Counted from the stretch's first letter, positions 9,324 through 18,792 are shown. The stretch is 64,000 nucleotides of DNA from Pseudoalteromonas prydzensis (GCF_001661495.1 NZ_BDDT01000018.1:21973-85972); one strand, 5' to 3'. The notes: generated by a model from the letters alone, not told the origin. Numbers and translations: made by a program.

Positions 9324-9980
9324 ATGACGCAAAAAGTAGTTGTGATTTATTCCGGCGGTATGGACTCATTTACCGTATTAAATAAAGCCCTGCAGCAAGG
9401 CCATGAAGTGTATGCCCTGTCATTTGACTATGGTCAGCGTCATGTAAAAGAGCTTAAAGTTGCAGCGAGTGTCTGTGAAAAGCTCGGTGTATCACATAAA
9501 ATTGTCGATATTTCTGCGATCAACCAATTGATCGGAGGCTCATCTTTAACTGACGATATCGATGTACCTGAAGGCCATTACGAAGCTGAAAACATGAAAA
9601 GTACGATTGTCCCTAATCGCAACATGATTTTACTATCACTGGCTGTAGGTTATGCGGTATCACTCAAAGCTAGCCAAGTATACTACGGCGCGCATTCTGG
9701 CGATCATGCTATTTATCCTGACTGTCGCCCTGAGTTCGTCCAAAAAATGGATGATGTTTGTCGTATTGCAAATTACGATGCGGTAGAAATTTTCAGCCCA
9801 TACCTAAATGATACAAAAATCGATATCTTAACTGATGGTATAAAAATGGGCTTAGATTATAGCCAAACTTGGACCTGTTATAATGGCCGTGAAAAAGCCT
9901 GTGGTAAGTGTGGTGCTTGCCAAGAACGCTTGGAAGCGTTTAGCCTGAATAATATAACCGACCCTATCGAATACGAATAA
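9324..9980 (+). CDS. queC: 7-cyano-7-deazaguanine synthase QueC
   Basis: QueC uses ATP and ammonia to turn 7-carboxy-7-deazaguanine into preQ0. The 218-residue protein has the PP-loop SGGMDS (residues 10-15) and the C-terminal zinc site CYNGREKACGKCGAC. Length is typical. It is divergent from queE, making a two-gene queuosine locus. An intrinsic terminator follows. Confidence 0.95.
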   Translation: MTQKVVVIYSGGMDSFTVLNKALQQGHEVYALSFDYGQRHVKELKVAASVCEKLGVSHKIVDISAINQLIGGSSLTDDIDVPEGHYEAENMKSTIVPNRNMILLSLAVGYAVSLKASQVYYGAHSGDHAIYPDCRPEFVQKMDDVCRIANYDAVEIFSPYLNDTKIDILTDGIKMGLDYSQTWTCYNGREKACGKCGACQERLEAFSLNNITDPIEYE

Positions 9981-9985
9981 ACACT

Positions 9986-10015
9986 AAAAAGGCTATCATC
10001 TCGATAGCCTTTTTT
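9986..10015 (+). terminator. Terminator of queC
   Basis: AAAAAGGCTATC pairs with GATAGCCTTTTT around a 5-nt loop, followed by T residues. It is symmetrical (A run before, T run after), so it may also end the leftward gene at its right. Confidence 0.85.
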
Positions 10016-10040
10016 CGTATTACTGCTCATTGCACACCAT

Positions 10041-10490
10041 TCACAACCAACGCTTTACCTGTAATTTATAATCACTATAGGCTTTGCCAAATATTTTCTG
10101 TAACTCCCGCTCTTCGGGGATAATTTGAAACCAAGTTAAATAACCAATAAACGCAATGACGCACAACAGCGCCCACAACGATGCTAACCACACACCCCAC
10201 GCTGCAAGTATAAAAGCAAAACCTAGATACATTGGATTACGAGAGAATCTATAAATACCTGTCGTCACTAATTCTGATGCTTGTTCTGGTTTTCTTGGAT
10301 TTACAGTGGTCTTCGCTAAGCGAAAACTAACCACTCCAGCAATACAAAATACACAGCCTATAGCCAGTAAAATGGTCGCGGCATAAAAAATAAAAGCGGT
10401 AAAATCAATTACGCTATAATGAGCAATGACTGCCATAACGATAGCAAAAAAGACGACGACTATAATCGGAGGAATTTTATTATTTAGCAT
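10041..10490 (-). CDS. Isoprenylcysteine carboxyl methyltransferase (ICMT)-family membrane protein
   Basis: The 149-residue protein has four hydrophobic segments and the ICMT/PEMT-like C-terminal signature: TGIYRFSRNPMYLGF and PEERELQKIFGKAYSDY. Bacterial members methylate unknown lipophilic or cysteine-linked substrates with SAM at the inner membrane. It stands alone. Confidence 0.8.
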   Translation of the reverse strand: MLNNKIPPIIVVVFFAIVMAVIAHYSVIDFTAFIFYAATILLAIGCVFCIAGVVSFRLAKTTVNPRKPEQASELVTTGIYRFSRNPMYLGFAFILAAWGVWLASLWALLCVIAFIGYLTWFQIIPEERELQKIFGKAYSDYKLQVKRWL

Positions 10491-10690
10491 ACTAACTCAC
10501 TGTCATTGTTGTATTTAATTTTTTATAAACACATATTTAGATGTTCTTATTAAACACTCATCACACTGTATCACTAATGAATATTTTGCCAAGACTAATA
10601 TTACGACAAATAAAGTTACAATTGTCAGCTTCATCATTGAGAGATTGTGGTTATACTTTAATCATTAACTAAAAAGGATAAGGGAATAAA

Positions 10691-10933
10691 ATGTCAGGAA
10701 CAACAATGGTAGTGATGATTGTATTTATCTCTGTTGGGTTTGGGGTAATGTACGATATGTATAAAAAACATTTAGAATTCAAGCACCGCACTCTCACTGA
10801 TAATAAAGAATCAAATAACCAAATTGCAGCAGTAACAGCAGAAATGTTGGCACTAAAAGAGCGAGTACAAACACTCGAAGCCATCGTTACCGATCAAAGT
10901 TATAGCGTAAAACAAGAGATCAATAAGCTGTAA
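10691..10933 (+). CDS. Small membrane-anchored coiled-coil protein
   Basis: An 80-residue protein with one N-terminal membrane helix (residues ~4-22) and a cytoplasmic helix rich in Glu, Lys and Leu heptads (residues ~45-78). AAGGATAAGGG lies upstream of the ATG. Its layout recalls small envelope-stress proteins such as PspB, but no signature supports that. Function unknown. Confidence 0.65.
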   Translation: MSGTTMVVMIVFISVGFGVMYDMYKKHLEFKHRTLTDNKESNNQIAAVTAEMLALKERVQTLEAIVTDQSYSVKQEINKL

Positions 10934-10945
10934 ACAGCCTACTCT

Positions 10946-11965
10946 TCACAAGGCTTGTAAGAAATCCGAATACAGGTGCGCGTTTTCGGGCTTTTCAATG
11001 CCGTGAGCAGCTAAAAAACCGTTTATTGCTTGCCCACAACCTTGTGGTGCGCGGCGACTATCAATCTCAAAATTTAGCTGCGCAGCATGCTGCTTACCAC
11101 GTGCACATAATTGCAAAGCCTGTTGCGAACGCAGCAAAATACTCAATGCGCCCACTTGCTCAGCAATAACCTGTTTGCTAAAACGGGCATAGCCTGCGTA
11201 TTTAAACTGCTCACTCACATAGTCATTACTAATTGCGATCAGCGCGTTGATCAAGCCATGCAAAAAAGCATTTTCAGATTTATCAACAGCTAAAAAAGCC
11301 ACTGTTTTTAGGTTAAACTCGCTTAGCTGGCAATCACGGCAATTGAGTCGCAATGTATAAAGCATTTGCTCATCAGCTATTTTTTGTTGTGCAATTAAAG
11401 TCAATGAAGCTTGCGCAAATGAACATCTCGCAAGCAATTTTGTGATGCTTTGCGGCTGATTATTAACAACTATGGTTAATTGCGGGTTTTGCGCTAAAAG
11501 TGGTAAATCATGGTGATTGTTAAACGGCGTACTGCTGCCCTGCTCACTTTTGAGCTGAAATAACTCTCTCACTTCGTGCTCACGGGCTATTTTTAACGCT
11601 AAAAAAGCAGTTTGGATCAATTCCGAGGTAGGTAAGTTCTCTTCCACGAACCAACGCCGACCAAATAATAACTTTTTTGCTTTAGTACAGCGGTAATTAT
11701 CCGGACTAAGAATTGCCACTTGTAAGTAAATTTGTTCATCCTGCTTTGCGGCGAGCACTCGAAAGTGAGTTGAAAATTCAATATTATCAAGCGTTTCGTT
11801 GACACTTTGTAAGCTATGTTGATACCGCAAAAAATGTTGCGGAACCACCCAACTGGCGTTACTTAATTGCACAATCGGTGCATAAGCGATCGGCTGCTCA
11901 CAGTTGTAGTGTAGCTCATTGTGAGTATATTTGACTGATGCAAAGTAATTGTTTTTATCTGACAT
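10946..11965 (-). CDS. Conserved-looking protein of unknown function
   Basis: A 339-residue soluble protein I do not recognise. No membrane segment or signal peptide is visible. It has seven cysteines, including a CRDC pair near residue 212, and is rich in Gln, Leu and Ala. It ends the minus-strand run MATE-uvrB-methyltransferase-trmK, 87 bp after trmK, and is convergent with the small membrane gene. Confidence 0.6.
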   Translation of the reverse strand: MSDKNNYFASVKYTHNELHYNCEQPIAYAPIVQLSNASWVVPQHFLRYQHSLQSVNETLDNIEFSTHFRVLAAKQDEQIYLQVAILSPDNYRCTKAKKLLFGRRWFVEENLPTSELIQTAFLALKIAREHEVRELFQLKSEQGSSTPFNNHHDLPLLAQNPQLTIVVNNQPQSITKLLARCSFAQASLTLIAQQKIADEQMLYTLRLNCRDCQLSEFNLKTVAFLAVDKSENAFLHGLINALIAISNDYVSEQFKYAGYARFSKQVIAEQVGALSILLRSQQALQLCARGKQHAAQLNFEIDSRRAPQGCGQAINGFLAAHGIEKPENAHLYSDFLQAL

Positions 11966-12052
11966 AACTAAACCAAGTAAACGCGCTAACGCGAAGCACT
12001 GAAGATGAGTTATTTACGCTGGAACGCTAGTCGATAGATCACAGTGCTGCGT

Positions 12053-12718
12053 TTAATTTATCACTATTTTTTGATAATCATCGAGTACTTGCTGAAAATA
12101 GCCTCGGTCTTTATTTAACATTCGCGTGTAATGGGCAAGCAATTGATGAAGATATCGCTGCGCCTGTGTATGTTGCCAGATTTCAGCACCCGCAGCAGTT
12201 AATGGCTGTTGGCTATTAAAACTAACTTGAATCACTTCATAAAACCGGTTGTTTTCTTGCACCAGTTGCTCTTTGATAAGGCCCAAACCTAACGCTTGTA
12301 AACCTTGGCGTAAGGCATAGGTATGATGCACTGGACACACAATAAAACTGAGTTGCTCACGAAGCTTTACTGGGCAATTAGCGATAATCTGTTGTACTAG
12401 CCTAAGCAGTAATTCCCCGCCAACTCCAGCGATAATTATCAGCTGTTTAGCAGCTGATGACAGCTCAATAGTGGCTACGTCTTGACATAATACTCGCCAT
12501 TGGCAAGCTGCTGCTTGCTGGTCACTAAAGCGTATGAGCGTGTTTTTAAGTTCATCCATTAGCGCAGGCACTATATCGACAAAATTTATTTGTTTGGCAG
12601 CACCTCGCTTCAGAAGTGCCATTCCAAGCTGACCATGATCACAACAACAATCCCAAATGACATCATACGGCGTGTTGATCAAATTATCGATGGCGCTAAG
12701 GCGATTACTTAGTTTCAT
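12053..12718 (-). CDS. TrmK-like tRNA (adenine22-N1) methyltransferase
   Basis: The 221-residue protein matches the TrmK/COG2384 pattern: VIWDCCCDHGQLGMALL as motif I and IIIAGVGGELLLRLVQQI in place of the usual motif IV. In Bacillus TrmK methylates A22 of tRNA; the substrate in gammaproteobacteria is less clear. It lies six bases after the methyltransferase at 12725, so the two are cotranscribed. Confidence 0.75.
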   Translation of the reverse strand: MKLSNRLSAIDNLINTPYDVIWDCCCDHGQLGMALLKRGAAKQINFVDIVPALMDELKNTLIRFSDQQAAACQWRVLCQDVATIELSSAAKQLIIIAGVGGELLLRLVQQIIANCPVKLREQLSFIVCPVHHTYALRQGLQALGLGLIKEQLVQENNRFYEVIQVSFNSQQPLTAAGAEIWQHTQAQRYLHQLLAHYTRMLNKDRGYFQQVLDDYQKIVIN

Positions 12719-12724
12719 TTAAGG

Positions 12725-13654
12725 CTAAACTTGAGCCGTTTTATAGATCAATGCTTTCAAACTTCTATCACTGTCTACTTCAATAAAACCATCCGTTGGC
12801 GCTAAGCGCTCTACAAATTCGATCGCGCCTTGGGTATGCTCAGCGATCAGTGCTATGAATGCGGCTTCACTTAACTCAGGGCTATTTGCACATAACAATA
12901 GTATGGTATTGTCGTTGAGCAATTCAGGTAAGCGGCGCAATACCTTTTGATAATCTTTAGTTAAAATGAAACTACCCTTTTGAAAACTTGGCGGGTCAAC
13001 AATAATGACATCAAACGGCGCTGCTTTTTTCAGCTTCCCAAACGACTTTAAAATATCATGGGGTAAAAAGCTCACACCACGGTCAACCCCATTTAGTTGA
13101 TGATTTTGTTTACCGGTGCGCAGTACCCCTTTATTCATATCCATATTGATCACGCTATCGGCACCGCCATGCATCGCAGCAATCGAAAAACCACAGGTAT
13201 AGGAAAACAAATTCAATACTTTAGCGTGTTTACTATGAGCTTGCACAAATTCCCGACCACGGCGCATATCTGGGAATATTCCGGTATTTTGGCGGCTCAT
13301 CAAATCAACTAAAAACTGGCAGTCGCCCTCTTTTACACTATGCGGGTTGGGCAGTTCACCATATAACAAGGTGTTTTCTGTTTGTTGCCCTGCACGCTGT
13401 TGAAAAACCAACGCGGTAACAGCATCAGCGGCATGTGTTTGTGACCATTCCCACAGTAACTGACTAAGCTGCTGTAGCTCACTCGCGGGAATTTCCTCAT
13501 AAGAGATAACAAATAAACAAGGAGGATAAAAATCGATATTTAAATGACTTAACTGCTCAACACTGTGACCACGGCCATGAAACACACGACAAAGTTCATT
13601 GTCTGCTAAGGGCGCACTTTCAAGTGCCTTAATAAGGGGCGTAAATTTATGCAT
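12725..13654 (-). CDS. Class I SAM methyltransferase, RlmI/RlmK-like
   Basis: A 309-residue protein with the fold of 23S rRNA cytosine/guanine methyltransferases: FPDMRRGREFV, motif I VLNLFSYTCGFSIAAM, and the catalytic-type motif VDPPSFQKG. No PUA domain is present, unlike RlmI, so the target is uncertain. It overlaps the end of uvrB by 8 bp and is followed closely by the TrmK-like gene. Confidence 0.75.
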   Translation of the reverse strand: MHKFTPLIKALESAPLADNELCRVFHGRGHSVEQLSHLNIDFYPPCLFVISYEEIPASELQQLSQLLWEWSQTHAADAVTALVFQQRAGQQTENTLLYGELPNPHSVKEGDCQFLVDLMSRQNTGIFPDMRRGREFVQAHSKHAKVLNLFSYTCGFSIAAMHGGADSVINMDMNKGVLRTGKQNHQLNGVDRGVSFLPHDILKSFGKLKKAAPFDVIIVDPPSFQKGSFILTKDYQKVLRRLPELLNDNTILLLCANSPELSEAAFIALIAEHTQGAIEFVERLAPTDGFIEVDSDRSLKALIYKTAQV

Positions 13655-15647
13655 TTTTAATTAACTGTTGTTGTAATTCATGGATCTCATCGCGTACTGA
13701 GGCGGCTTTTTCAAACTCTAAATCACTCGCATACGCATGCATTTTGGTTTCGAGCTGTTTAATTTGCACTGCAATCTCTTTCGCACTCAACACTTGCTTA
13801 GATTCTTTGCGGATCAAGTGTAAATTATCTTGCGGACCAGCACGTTCGCCCACATCCATAATGTCGGTGATCTTTTTCAGTAACGCTTGTGGCTCAAGAC
13901 CATGCTTAATATTATAAGCATGTTGAATATCGCGACGACGCTGGGTTTCATCAATCGCTTTAGCCATCGATTTGGTAACTCTGTCACCGTATAAAATAGC
14001 GCGGCCATTTAAGTGACGAGCTGCACGACCAATGGTTTGAATAAGTGCCCGAGCTGAGCGTAGAAAGCCTTCTTTATCCGCATCAAGTATAGCAACCAAC
14101 GACACTTCTGGCATGTCTAAACCTTCTCGTAGTAAGTTAATACCTACTAACACGTCAAACACCCCAGCACGGAAATCTCGTATAATTTCAACCCGCTCAA
14201 CAGTATCGATGTCTGAGTGCAAGTAACGTACTTTCACATCATGCTCAGATAAATAGTCTGTTAAGTCTTCAGCCATACGTTTGGTCAATGTGGTGACCAA
14301 GACACGTTCATCCAGTTCCACACGTTTATAAATTTCGGATAATAAATCATCTACTTGCGTAGCGACTGGACGTACTTCAATTTGTGGATCGAGCAGCCCC
14401 GTTGGACGAATAACTTGCTCAGCAATGTCGTCACCACAACGCTCCAACTCAAAATCCCCTGGCGTAGCTGATACATAAATTGTTTGTGGGGCTATTGCTT
14501 CAAACTCTTCAAAGCGCAACGGCCGATTATCCATCGCGGATGGCATCCGAAAGCCATATTCCACTAGGTTCTCTTTACGACTGCGGTCGCCTTTATACAT
14601 AGCGCCGATTTGCGACACAGTAACGTGGGATTCATCAATAATCATTAATGCATCATCGGGCAAATAATCAAGCAAGGTTGGTGGCGGATCGCCCGGAGTA
14701 CGGCCAGATAAATAGCGGCTGTAGTTTTCGATGCCAGAACAATAACCAAGCTCGGTCATCATTTCAATATCGTATTGCGTTCGCTGTGCAACGCGTTGCT
14801 CTTCAACGAGTTTATTAGCGCTAAGTAACTGTGCTCGGCGATCTTTTAATTCTGCTTTGATATGCTCAACCGCATCAAGAATTTTCTCTCTGGGAGTGAC
14901 ATAGTGGGTTTTCGGGTAGATAGTGGCCCGCACAATGTGTTTTTCAACCGCGCCAGTGAGTGGATCAAAAATACTAAGCCGTTCGATTTCATCGTCAAAC
15001 ATTTCCACTCGTACTGCGAATGTGTCTGACTCTGCAGGGAAAATATCCACCACTTCACCGCGCACTCGGTAAGTACCGCGGCTAAAATCAATGTCATTAC
15101 GGGTATATTGGATCTCAGCTAAGCGGCGCAGCATATCCCGCTGATCAATTTTTTCACCAACTTTTAGCAACAGCATCATTTTCATATATGATTTGGGATC
15201 ACCCAAACCATAAATAGCTGACACCGATGCTACAATAATTGTGTCTCTGCGCTCTAGCAATGCTTTAGTAGCACTTAAACGCATTTGCTCTATATGCTCA
15301 TTAATCGAGGCATCTTTCTCGATAAAAGTATCGCTGGCTACAACATACGCTTCTGGCTGATAGTAATCATAATACGAGACAAAATATTCCACCGCGTTAT
15401 GCGGGAAAAATTCTTTCATTTCGCCGTAAAGCTGAGCTGCAAGGGTTTTATTGTGCGCCATGATGATCGTTGGACGATTCAAATCATTAATAATATTTGC
15501 CATGGTAAACGTTTTACCGGTGCCCGTAGCCCCCAGTAAAGTTTGATGAGCAAGCCCGGCCTCTAATCCCTCACATAATTGTGCAATCGCGGTGGGTTGA
15601 TCCCCTGCGGGTTTAAATTTAGACACCAGTTGAAAATGGTCACTCAT
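13647..15647 (-). CDS. uvrB: Excinuclease ABC subunit UvrB
   Basis: UvrB is the damage-verifying helicase-like subunit of nucleotide excision repair. The 666-residue protein has Walker A GATGTGKT near the N-terminus, the beta-hairpin region VVASVSAIYGLG, Walker B MIIDESH, helicase motifs VSATPGDFE and TIGRAARH, and a C-terminal UVR domain. ATG at 15647 is the true start: AGGAG is 8 bases upstream. This ATG overlaps the stop of the MATE gene (ATGA), so translation is coupled. A LexA box was not found in the upstream gene. Confidence 0.97.
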   Translation of the reverse strand: MSDHFQLVSKFKPAGDQPTAIAQLCEGLEAGLAHQTLLGATGTGKTFTMANIINDLNRPTIIMAHNKTLAAQLYGEMKEFFPHNAVEYFVSYYDYYQPEAYVVASDTFIEKDASINEHIEQMRLSATKALLERRDTIIVASVSAIYGLGDPKSYMKMMLLLKVGEKIDQRDMLRRLAEIQYTRNDIDFSRGTYRVRGEVVDIFPAESDTFAVRVEMFDDEIERLSIFDPLTGAVEKHIVRATIYPKTHYVTPREKILDAVEHIKAELKDRRAQLLSANKLVEEQRVAQRTQYDIEMMTELGYCSGIENYSRYLSGRTPGDPPPTLLDYLPDDALMIIDESHVTVSQIGAMYKGDRSRKENLVEYGFRMPSAMDNRPLRFEEFEAIAPQTIYVSATPGDFELERCGDDIAEQVIRPTGLLDPQIEVRPVATQVDDLLSEIYKRVELDERVLVTTLTKRMAEDLTDYLSEHDVKVRYLHSDIDTVERVEIIRDFRAGVFDVLVGINLLREGLDMPEVSLVAILDADKEGFLRSARALIQTIGRAARHLNGRAILYGDRVTKSMAKAIDETQRRRDIQHAYNIKHGLEPQALLKKITDIMDVGERAGPQDNLHLIRKESKQVLSAKEIAVQIKQLETKMHAYASDLEFEKAASVRDEIHELQQQLIKNA

Positions 15648-17023
15648 GCTTGGCACTCCTGTACAGCTTGGTTACTGATCATATTCAGTTCTTTCATAAA
15701 CCATTTATATGCAACAATTGCAGTAAATAAATTGCCCGCAGCAGCACCAATTAATAAACCCGGTAAACCGGCGTATACGTTACCAACGTAGGCAAATGGC
15801 ACATAAAAAATAAACAGTCGGATCACACTCAAAATTAACGCATTCATTGGTTTATGTAAGGCATTAAACGATGAGTTGGTTAAAATAATCACGCCTTGTA
15901 AACCGTAACTCAAAGGTAAAGTGAATATAAATAAGGTGATCACATCAATTACTAATTGCTCTTTACCAAATAACTGGCTAATCACACCTGAAAATGCAAT
16001 CAGCAGTAAATAAATAACAAACTGCCAAATCATCACAAACTTTAATGTTGTTGTGTACGCATCTTTAACACGGCAAAGCTTACCAGCACCAAAGTTTTGA
16101 CTAATAAACGGCGGTAACGTCATTGATAAAGCTAACACCACTAGGCTTGCAATTGATTCAATTCGGCTACCAACACCAAATGCAGCAACGGCTTCAGGCC
16201 CATGATACGCGACCATCGCAGTCATTATCGCCATTGCAACCGGCGTTAACATGTTTGCGCCTGCCGCAGGTAAACCTATTTTTAATATTTTACGAATAGA
16301 GCTGAATGGTGTTTGGCTGTTTGCTTTTAAGCTTAATAAGCCTTTTTTTACCGCTAACAAATATAAAATGATAATTACCGCAACCGCCCAGGCAATAACA
16401 CTGGCAATTGCTGCGCCTTGAATACCGAGCGCTGGGATCGGCCCAAAGCCAAAAATTAACATCGGATCGAGTACGGCATTAATAAGCCCCGCGCCCCCCA
16501 TCACTATGCTGGGTGTTGTAGTGTCACCACTGGCTCGCAACACAGAGTTTCCCACCATAGGTGTTATTAAAAAAATACTGCCTAAAAACCACACACTCAT
16601 ATACTCGTGGATCAACGGTAGTACAGCATCCCCTGCACCTAACAACTTAAAAATAGGTGTAATAAGTAGATAGCCAAATAAAGACAAGCACAGCACCATT
16701 ACTACAGCAACTAATAGGGCCATACTGGCGTCAAACCGTGCTTCTTCAATCTTATTACTGCCAAGGGCTTTAGCAATCACCGCTGAGGTACCAATACCCA
16801 AACCAATTGCAAGGCTTATCACGGTAAAAGTAACAGGAAACGTAAAGCTAACCGCGGCCAATGGCTCGGTGCCCAGTAAACTAATAAAAAATGTATCAAC
16901 AATATTGAACATCATTAAGGTGATCATCCCAAAAATCATCGGGATCGTCATTTTCTTCAGTGTTGGCACTATCGGGGCATTTAATAAATCGGGAGCTGTG
17001 TTTGTCTGCAAAGTTGCGCGCAT
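15644..17023 (-). CDS. MATE-family multidrug/Na+ antiporter
   Basis: The 459-residue inner-membrane protein has about twelve hydrophobic segments in two similar halves. The first helix region (PMIFGMITLMMFNIVDTFFI) has the MATE signature. Such proteins export drugs or toxic compounds with Na+ or H+. It overlaps uvrB by 4 bp, so it is the first gene of a uvrB operon. Confidence 0.88.
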   Translation of the reverse strand: MRATLQTNTAPDLLNAPIVPTLKKMTIPMIFGMITLMMFNIVDTFFISLLGTEPLAAVSFTFPVTFTVISLAIGLGIGTSAVIAKALGSNKIEEARFDASMALLVAVVMVLCLSLFGYLLITPIFKLLGAGDAVLPLIHEYMSVWFLGSIFLITPMVGNSVLRASGDTTTPSIVMGGAGLINAVLDPMLIFGFGPIPALGIQGAAIASVIAWAVAVIIILYLLAVKKGLLSLKANSQTPFSSIRKILKIGLPAAGANMLTPVAMAIMTAMVAYHGPEAVAAFGVGSRIESIASLVVLALSMTLPPFISQNFGAGKLCRVKDAYTTTLKFVMIWQFVIYLLLIAFSGVISQLFGKEQLVIDVITLFIFTLPLSYGLQGVIILTNSSFNALHKPMNALILSVIRLFIFYVPFAYVGNVYAGLPGLLIGAAAGNLFTAIVAYKWFMKELNMISNQAVQECQA

Positions 17024-17585
17024 GGGAATAAATAAACCTCTTTTATTAAGCGTGGTATTTTAAAGCATCAAGGCTTTGCAAGCCACGCATTTATCAAGTG
17101 ATTATAAATTGCTGACAAAAACGCCTAAAAAATAATAGAAAAGTGTTCTTTTTAGGTGCTTAGTGACAATTTCACTTCGAACACCCACTAAAAACAATAA
17201 AAATACATTTTTATTACCTTTATCACAAAAACATCGCGGCTGGCGCTGCATTTTTACACAAAATTTGCGTTAATCGAATCGTCACGAATAAATTTACTTA
17301 TCAACCACACTCCTTTCAGCTTATTTTTACAAGTTGTTGTTTTAAAATAAGATAAAAAAACTGTTTTAAATGCTTGATATCCTCACAGCACCCTAAAAAC
17401 ATGGGTCTGCCAACGTTCTTAAAGTTTCATAAACAGAGTTATCCACAGAAACCGTGGATAACTCTTCCAAAGCCGCGTTAATAAAGGCCTACAAAGGGGC
17501 GACTTGAACAGCCGTGTGATAAAGTTGGCAAATACTAACTTTAGATAATTTGACTCAAACAGCTCAGAAAACATACTTAGCCCCT
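17024..17585. other. Host intergenic region left of the prophage
   Basis: No convincing gene lies in these 562 bases. The MATE promoter must be here. A strong hairpin built from DnaA-box-like sequences is at 17436-17464 (see separate entry). The region runs directly into the target-site repeat of the prophage. Confidence 0.5.
17436..17464. repeat. Inverted repeat containing a perfect DnaA box
   Basis: GAGTTATCCAC and GTGGATAACTC form a perfect 11-bp inverted repeat with a 7-nt loop. The left arm runs into TTATCCACA, identical to the high-affinity E. coli DnaA box; the right arm reads TTATCCACGG on the other strand. No T run follows, so it is not a typical terminator. Confidence 0.6.
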
Positions 17586-17590
17586 GTACC
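17586..17590. repeat. Target-site duplication, left copy (GTACC)
   Basis: GTACC directly precedes the terminal TGTA of the prophage and is repeated right after its other end (53281-53285). Mu-type transposition makes 5-bp duplications. Confidence 0.9.
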
Positions 17591-17690
17591 TGTAGCCGAC
17601 GACCAAATTTGATAATTAGCACGGGTTTAAATGATAATTCTTTTTTTATCACTTATACCGCGCGGTCTAAGGTGATAAACGGTGTTCAAT
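17591..17690. other. Prophage right end (attR-type transposase-binding end)
   Basis: The terminal ~30 bp match the other end. A second shared motif, AACACCGTTTATCA on the minus strand (17674-17690), lies about 84-100 bp from the tip. A similar inverted copy lies near the other end. Its distance is close to that of the inner R3 site in Mu. Confidence 0.65.
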
Positions 17691-17717
17691 AAAAAAGCAG
17701 CTTTCGCTGCTTTTTTA
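17691..17717 (-). terminator. Terminator at the end of the late prophage transcript
   Basis: AAAAAAGCAGC and GCTGCTTTTTT pair around a TTTC loop. The hairpin overlaps the stop codon of the last gene (17715) and sits about 100 bp from the prophage tip. Confidence 0.85.
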
Positions 17718-18092
17718 TTCGGTGGTAGTCTTTGCCAACTTGAGTAGTGCTGAAATAGGTTGTGATAGGTCTTCTCCTGTCTCATATTGCCTGTCTATGA
17801 GCTCCTCAGCGCCTCTAATCAACTCGATGAACTCACCGTGAGGGTTATTAGTAAAGTGCTTTAAATGGGACGTACGGCTCGCCAATTTACGATTACGTAC
17901 TAAATCTACAATATCCTTTGGCACACCTTCTTGACTTAATAAACTGCATAACTCTGATAACGATTCATCAGTAATTTTTTGCAAATGCCTCTCGGGTATT
18001 TTTACCATAGCCTCTAGCATATAGAAACGATACGAGAAGACACCTAAAGCGACAATGCCGCAAAGCAACAACAATACAATAAGAACATCCAT
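17715..18092 (-). CDS. Membrane-anchored prophage protein, unknown
   Basis: A 125-residue protein with one N-terminal membrane helix (residues ~3-22) and a soluble remainder. Not recognised. It overlaps the upstream membrane gene by 49 bp in another frame, a sign of tight coupling. It is the last gene before the prophage end, the slot where Mu carries accessory genes such as mom. A role in host interaction or superinfection exclusion is only a guess. Confidence 0.6.
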   Translation of the reverse strand: MDVLIVLLLLCGIVALGVFSYRFYMLEAMVKIPERHLQKITDESLSELCSLLSQEGVPKDIVDLVRNRKLASRTSHLKHFTNNPHGEFIELIRGAEELIDRQYETGEDLSQPISALLKLAKTTTE

Positions 18093-18616
18093 ACTACATT
18101 ACCTTTTAACTTGCCTCGGGATATCAAAACCAACGCTAAGAACAGCAAATTAGCATTAATCCCTATGCTGTATAAATCCCATAGTAGCCAGCTATCTTCA
18201 CCATACTCGTTAGGGCTACTATCAAAATTTAGTGCAACGATGTTGCGATCAATAAACATTAAGGTGTTTAAAAGTGCGTTTACGGCCATCGTAATAAACA
18301 CCAATTTAACTTGTTCGCTAAACAAAACACCAAATAACCAATGAAAACCTATTACTGCAAACGCTTGAAATAGCGAGAATATTGCCCACACTAAGTACCA
18401 ATAATAAATCTGGTCATCGATGAGCAGTAAACTCAACACATTGCTGTGCAAGTAATCACCCAAAGCTAGCCCAGCAGACATAACTCCTGCGGAAATGGCG
18501 ATCGAGAAACTTTTAGGTTTTAGGTAAATAGCCAATATGAACGCGAATATAAAAGCGATTAACTCAAGCTTATTAAGTGAGTAGCTTAAAATCACATCAA
18601 TAATTGGCAGCTCCAT
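18044..18616 (-). CDS. Polytopic membrane protein, unknown (prophage accessory)
   Basis: A 190-residue protein with five or six hydrophobic segments and a short polar loop (SSPNEYGEDSWLLW). Not recognised. Its ATG shares one base with the stop of the 58-residue gene upstream (TAATG). It forms an accessory cluster with its two neighbours at the right end of the prophage. Confidence 0.65.
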   Translation of the reverse strand: MELPIIDVILSYSLNKLELIAFIFAFILAIYLKPKSFSIAISAGVMSAGLALGDYLHSNVLSLLLIDDQIYYWYLVWAIFSLFQAFAVIGFHWLFGVLFSEQVKLVFITMAVNALLNTLMFIDRNIVALNFDSSPNEYGEDSWLLWDLYSIGINANLLFLALVLISRGKLKGNVVWMFLLYCCCFAALSL

Positions 18617-18792
18617 TATCGAGGTTTTTTATCTTTAATTGGGTGTCCACCGCCGCCGTTCATTAGTTTCATTTCTGACTCTAAAGCAGCTGCAAAGTCA
18701 ACTTTCTGATCCGTTGTTGGTTTTACTGGTTGTTTATCAACCCGTTTTAATTCATTTGTATTAGATAGGTTGATTGAATTATCAATTTTCAT
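18616..18792 (-). CDS. 58-residue hydrophilic prophage protein
   Basis: This short gene begins MKIDNSINLSNTNELKRV. It is supported by a strong ribosome-binding site (AAGGAG, 7 bases before ATG) and by a stop that overlaps the next start (TAATG). The product is charged, with a C-terminal NGGGGHPIKDKKPR. No domain is recognised. Its coupling suggests it works with the membrane proteins at 18044 and 17715. Confidence 0.65.
   Translation of the reverse strand: MKIDNSINLSNTNELKRVDKQPVKPTTDQKVDFAAALESEMKLMNGGGGHPIKDKKPR

Noticed and set aside
17419..17652. 77-residue minus-strand ORF
   Set aside because: It spans the host-prophage junction at 17591, so it cannot be an ancestral gene, and it has no recognisable features.
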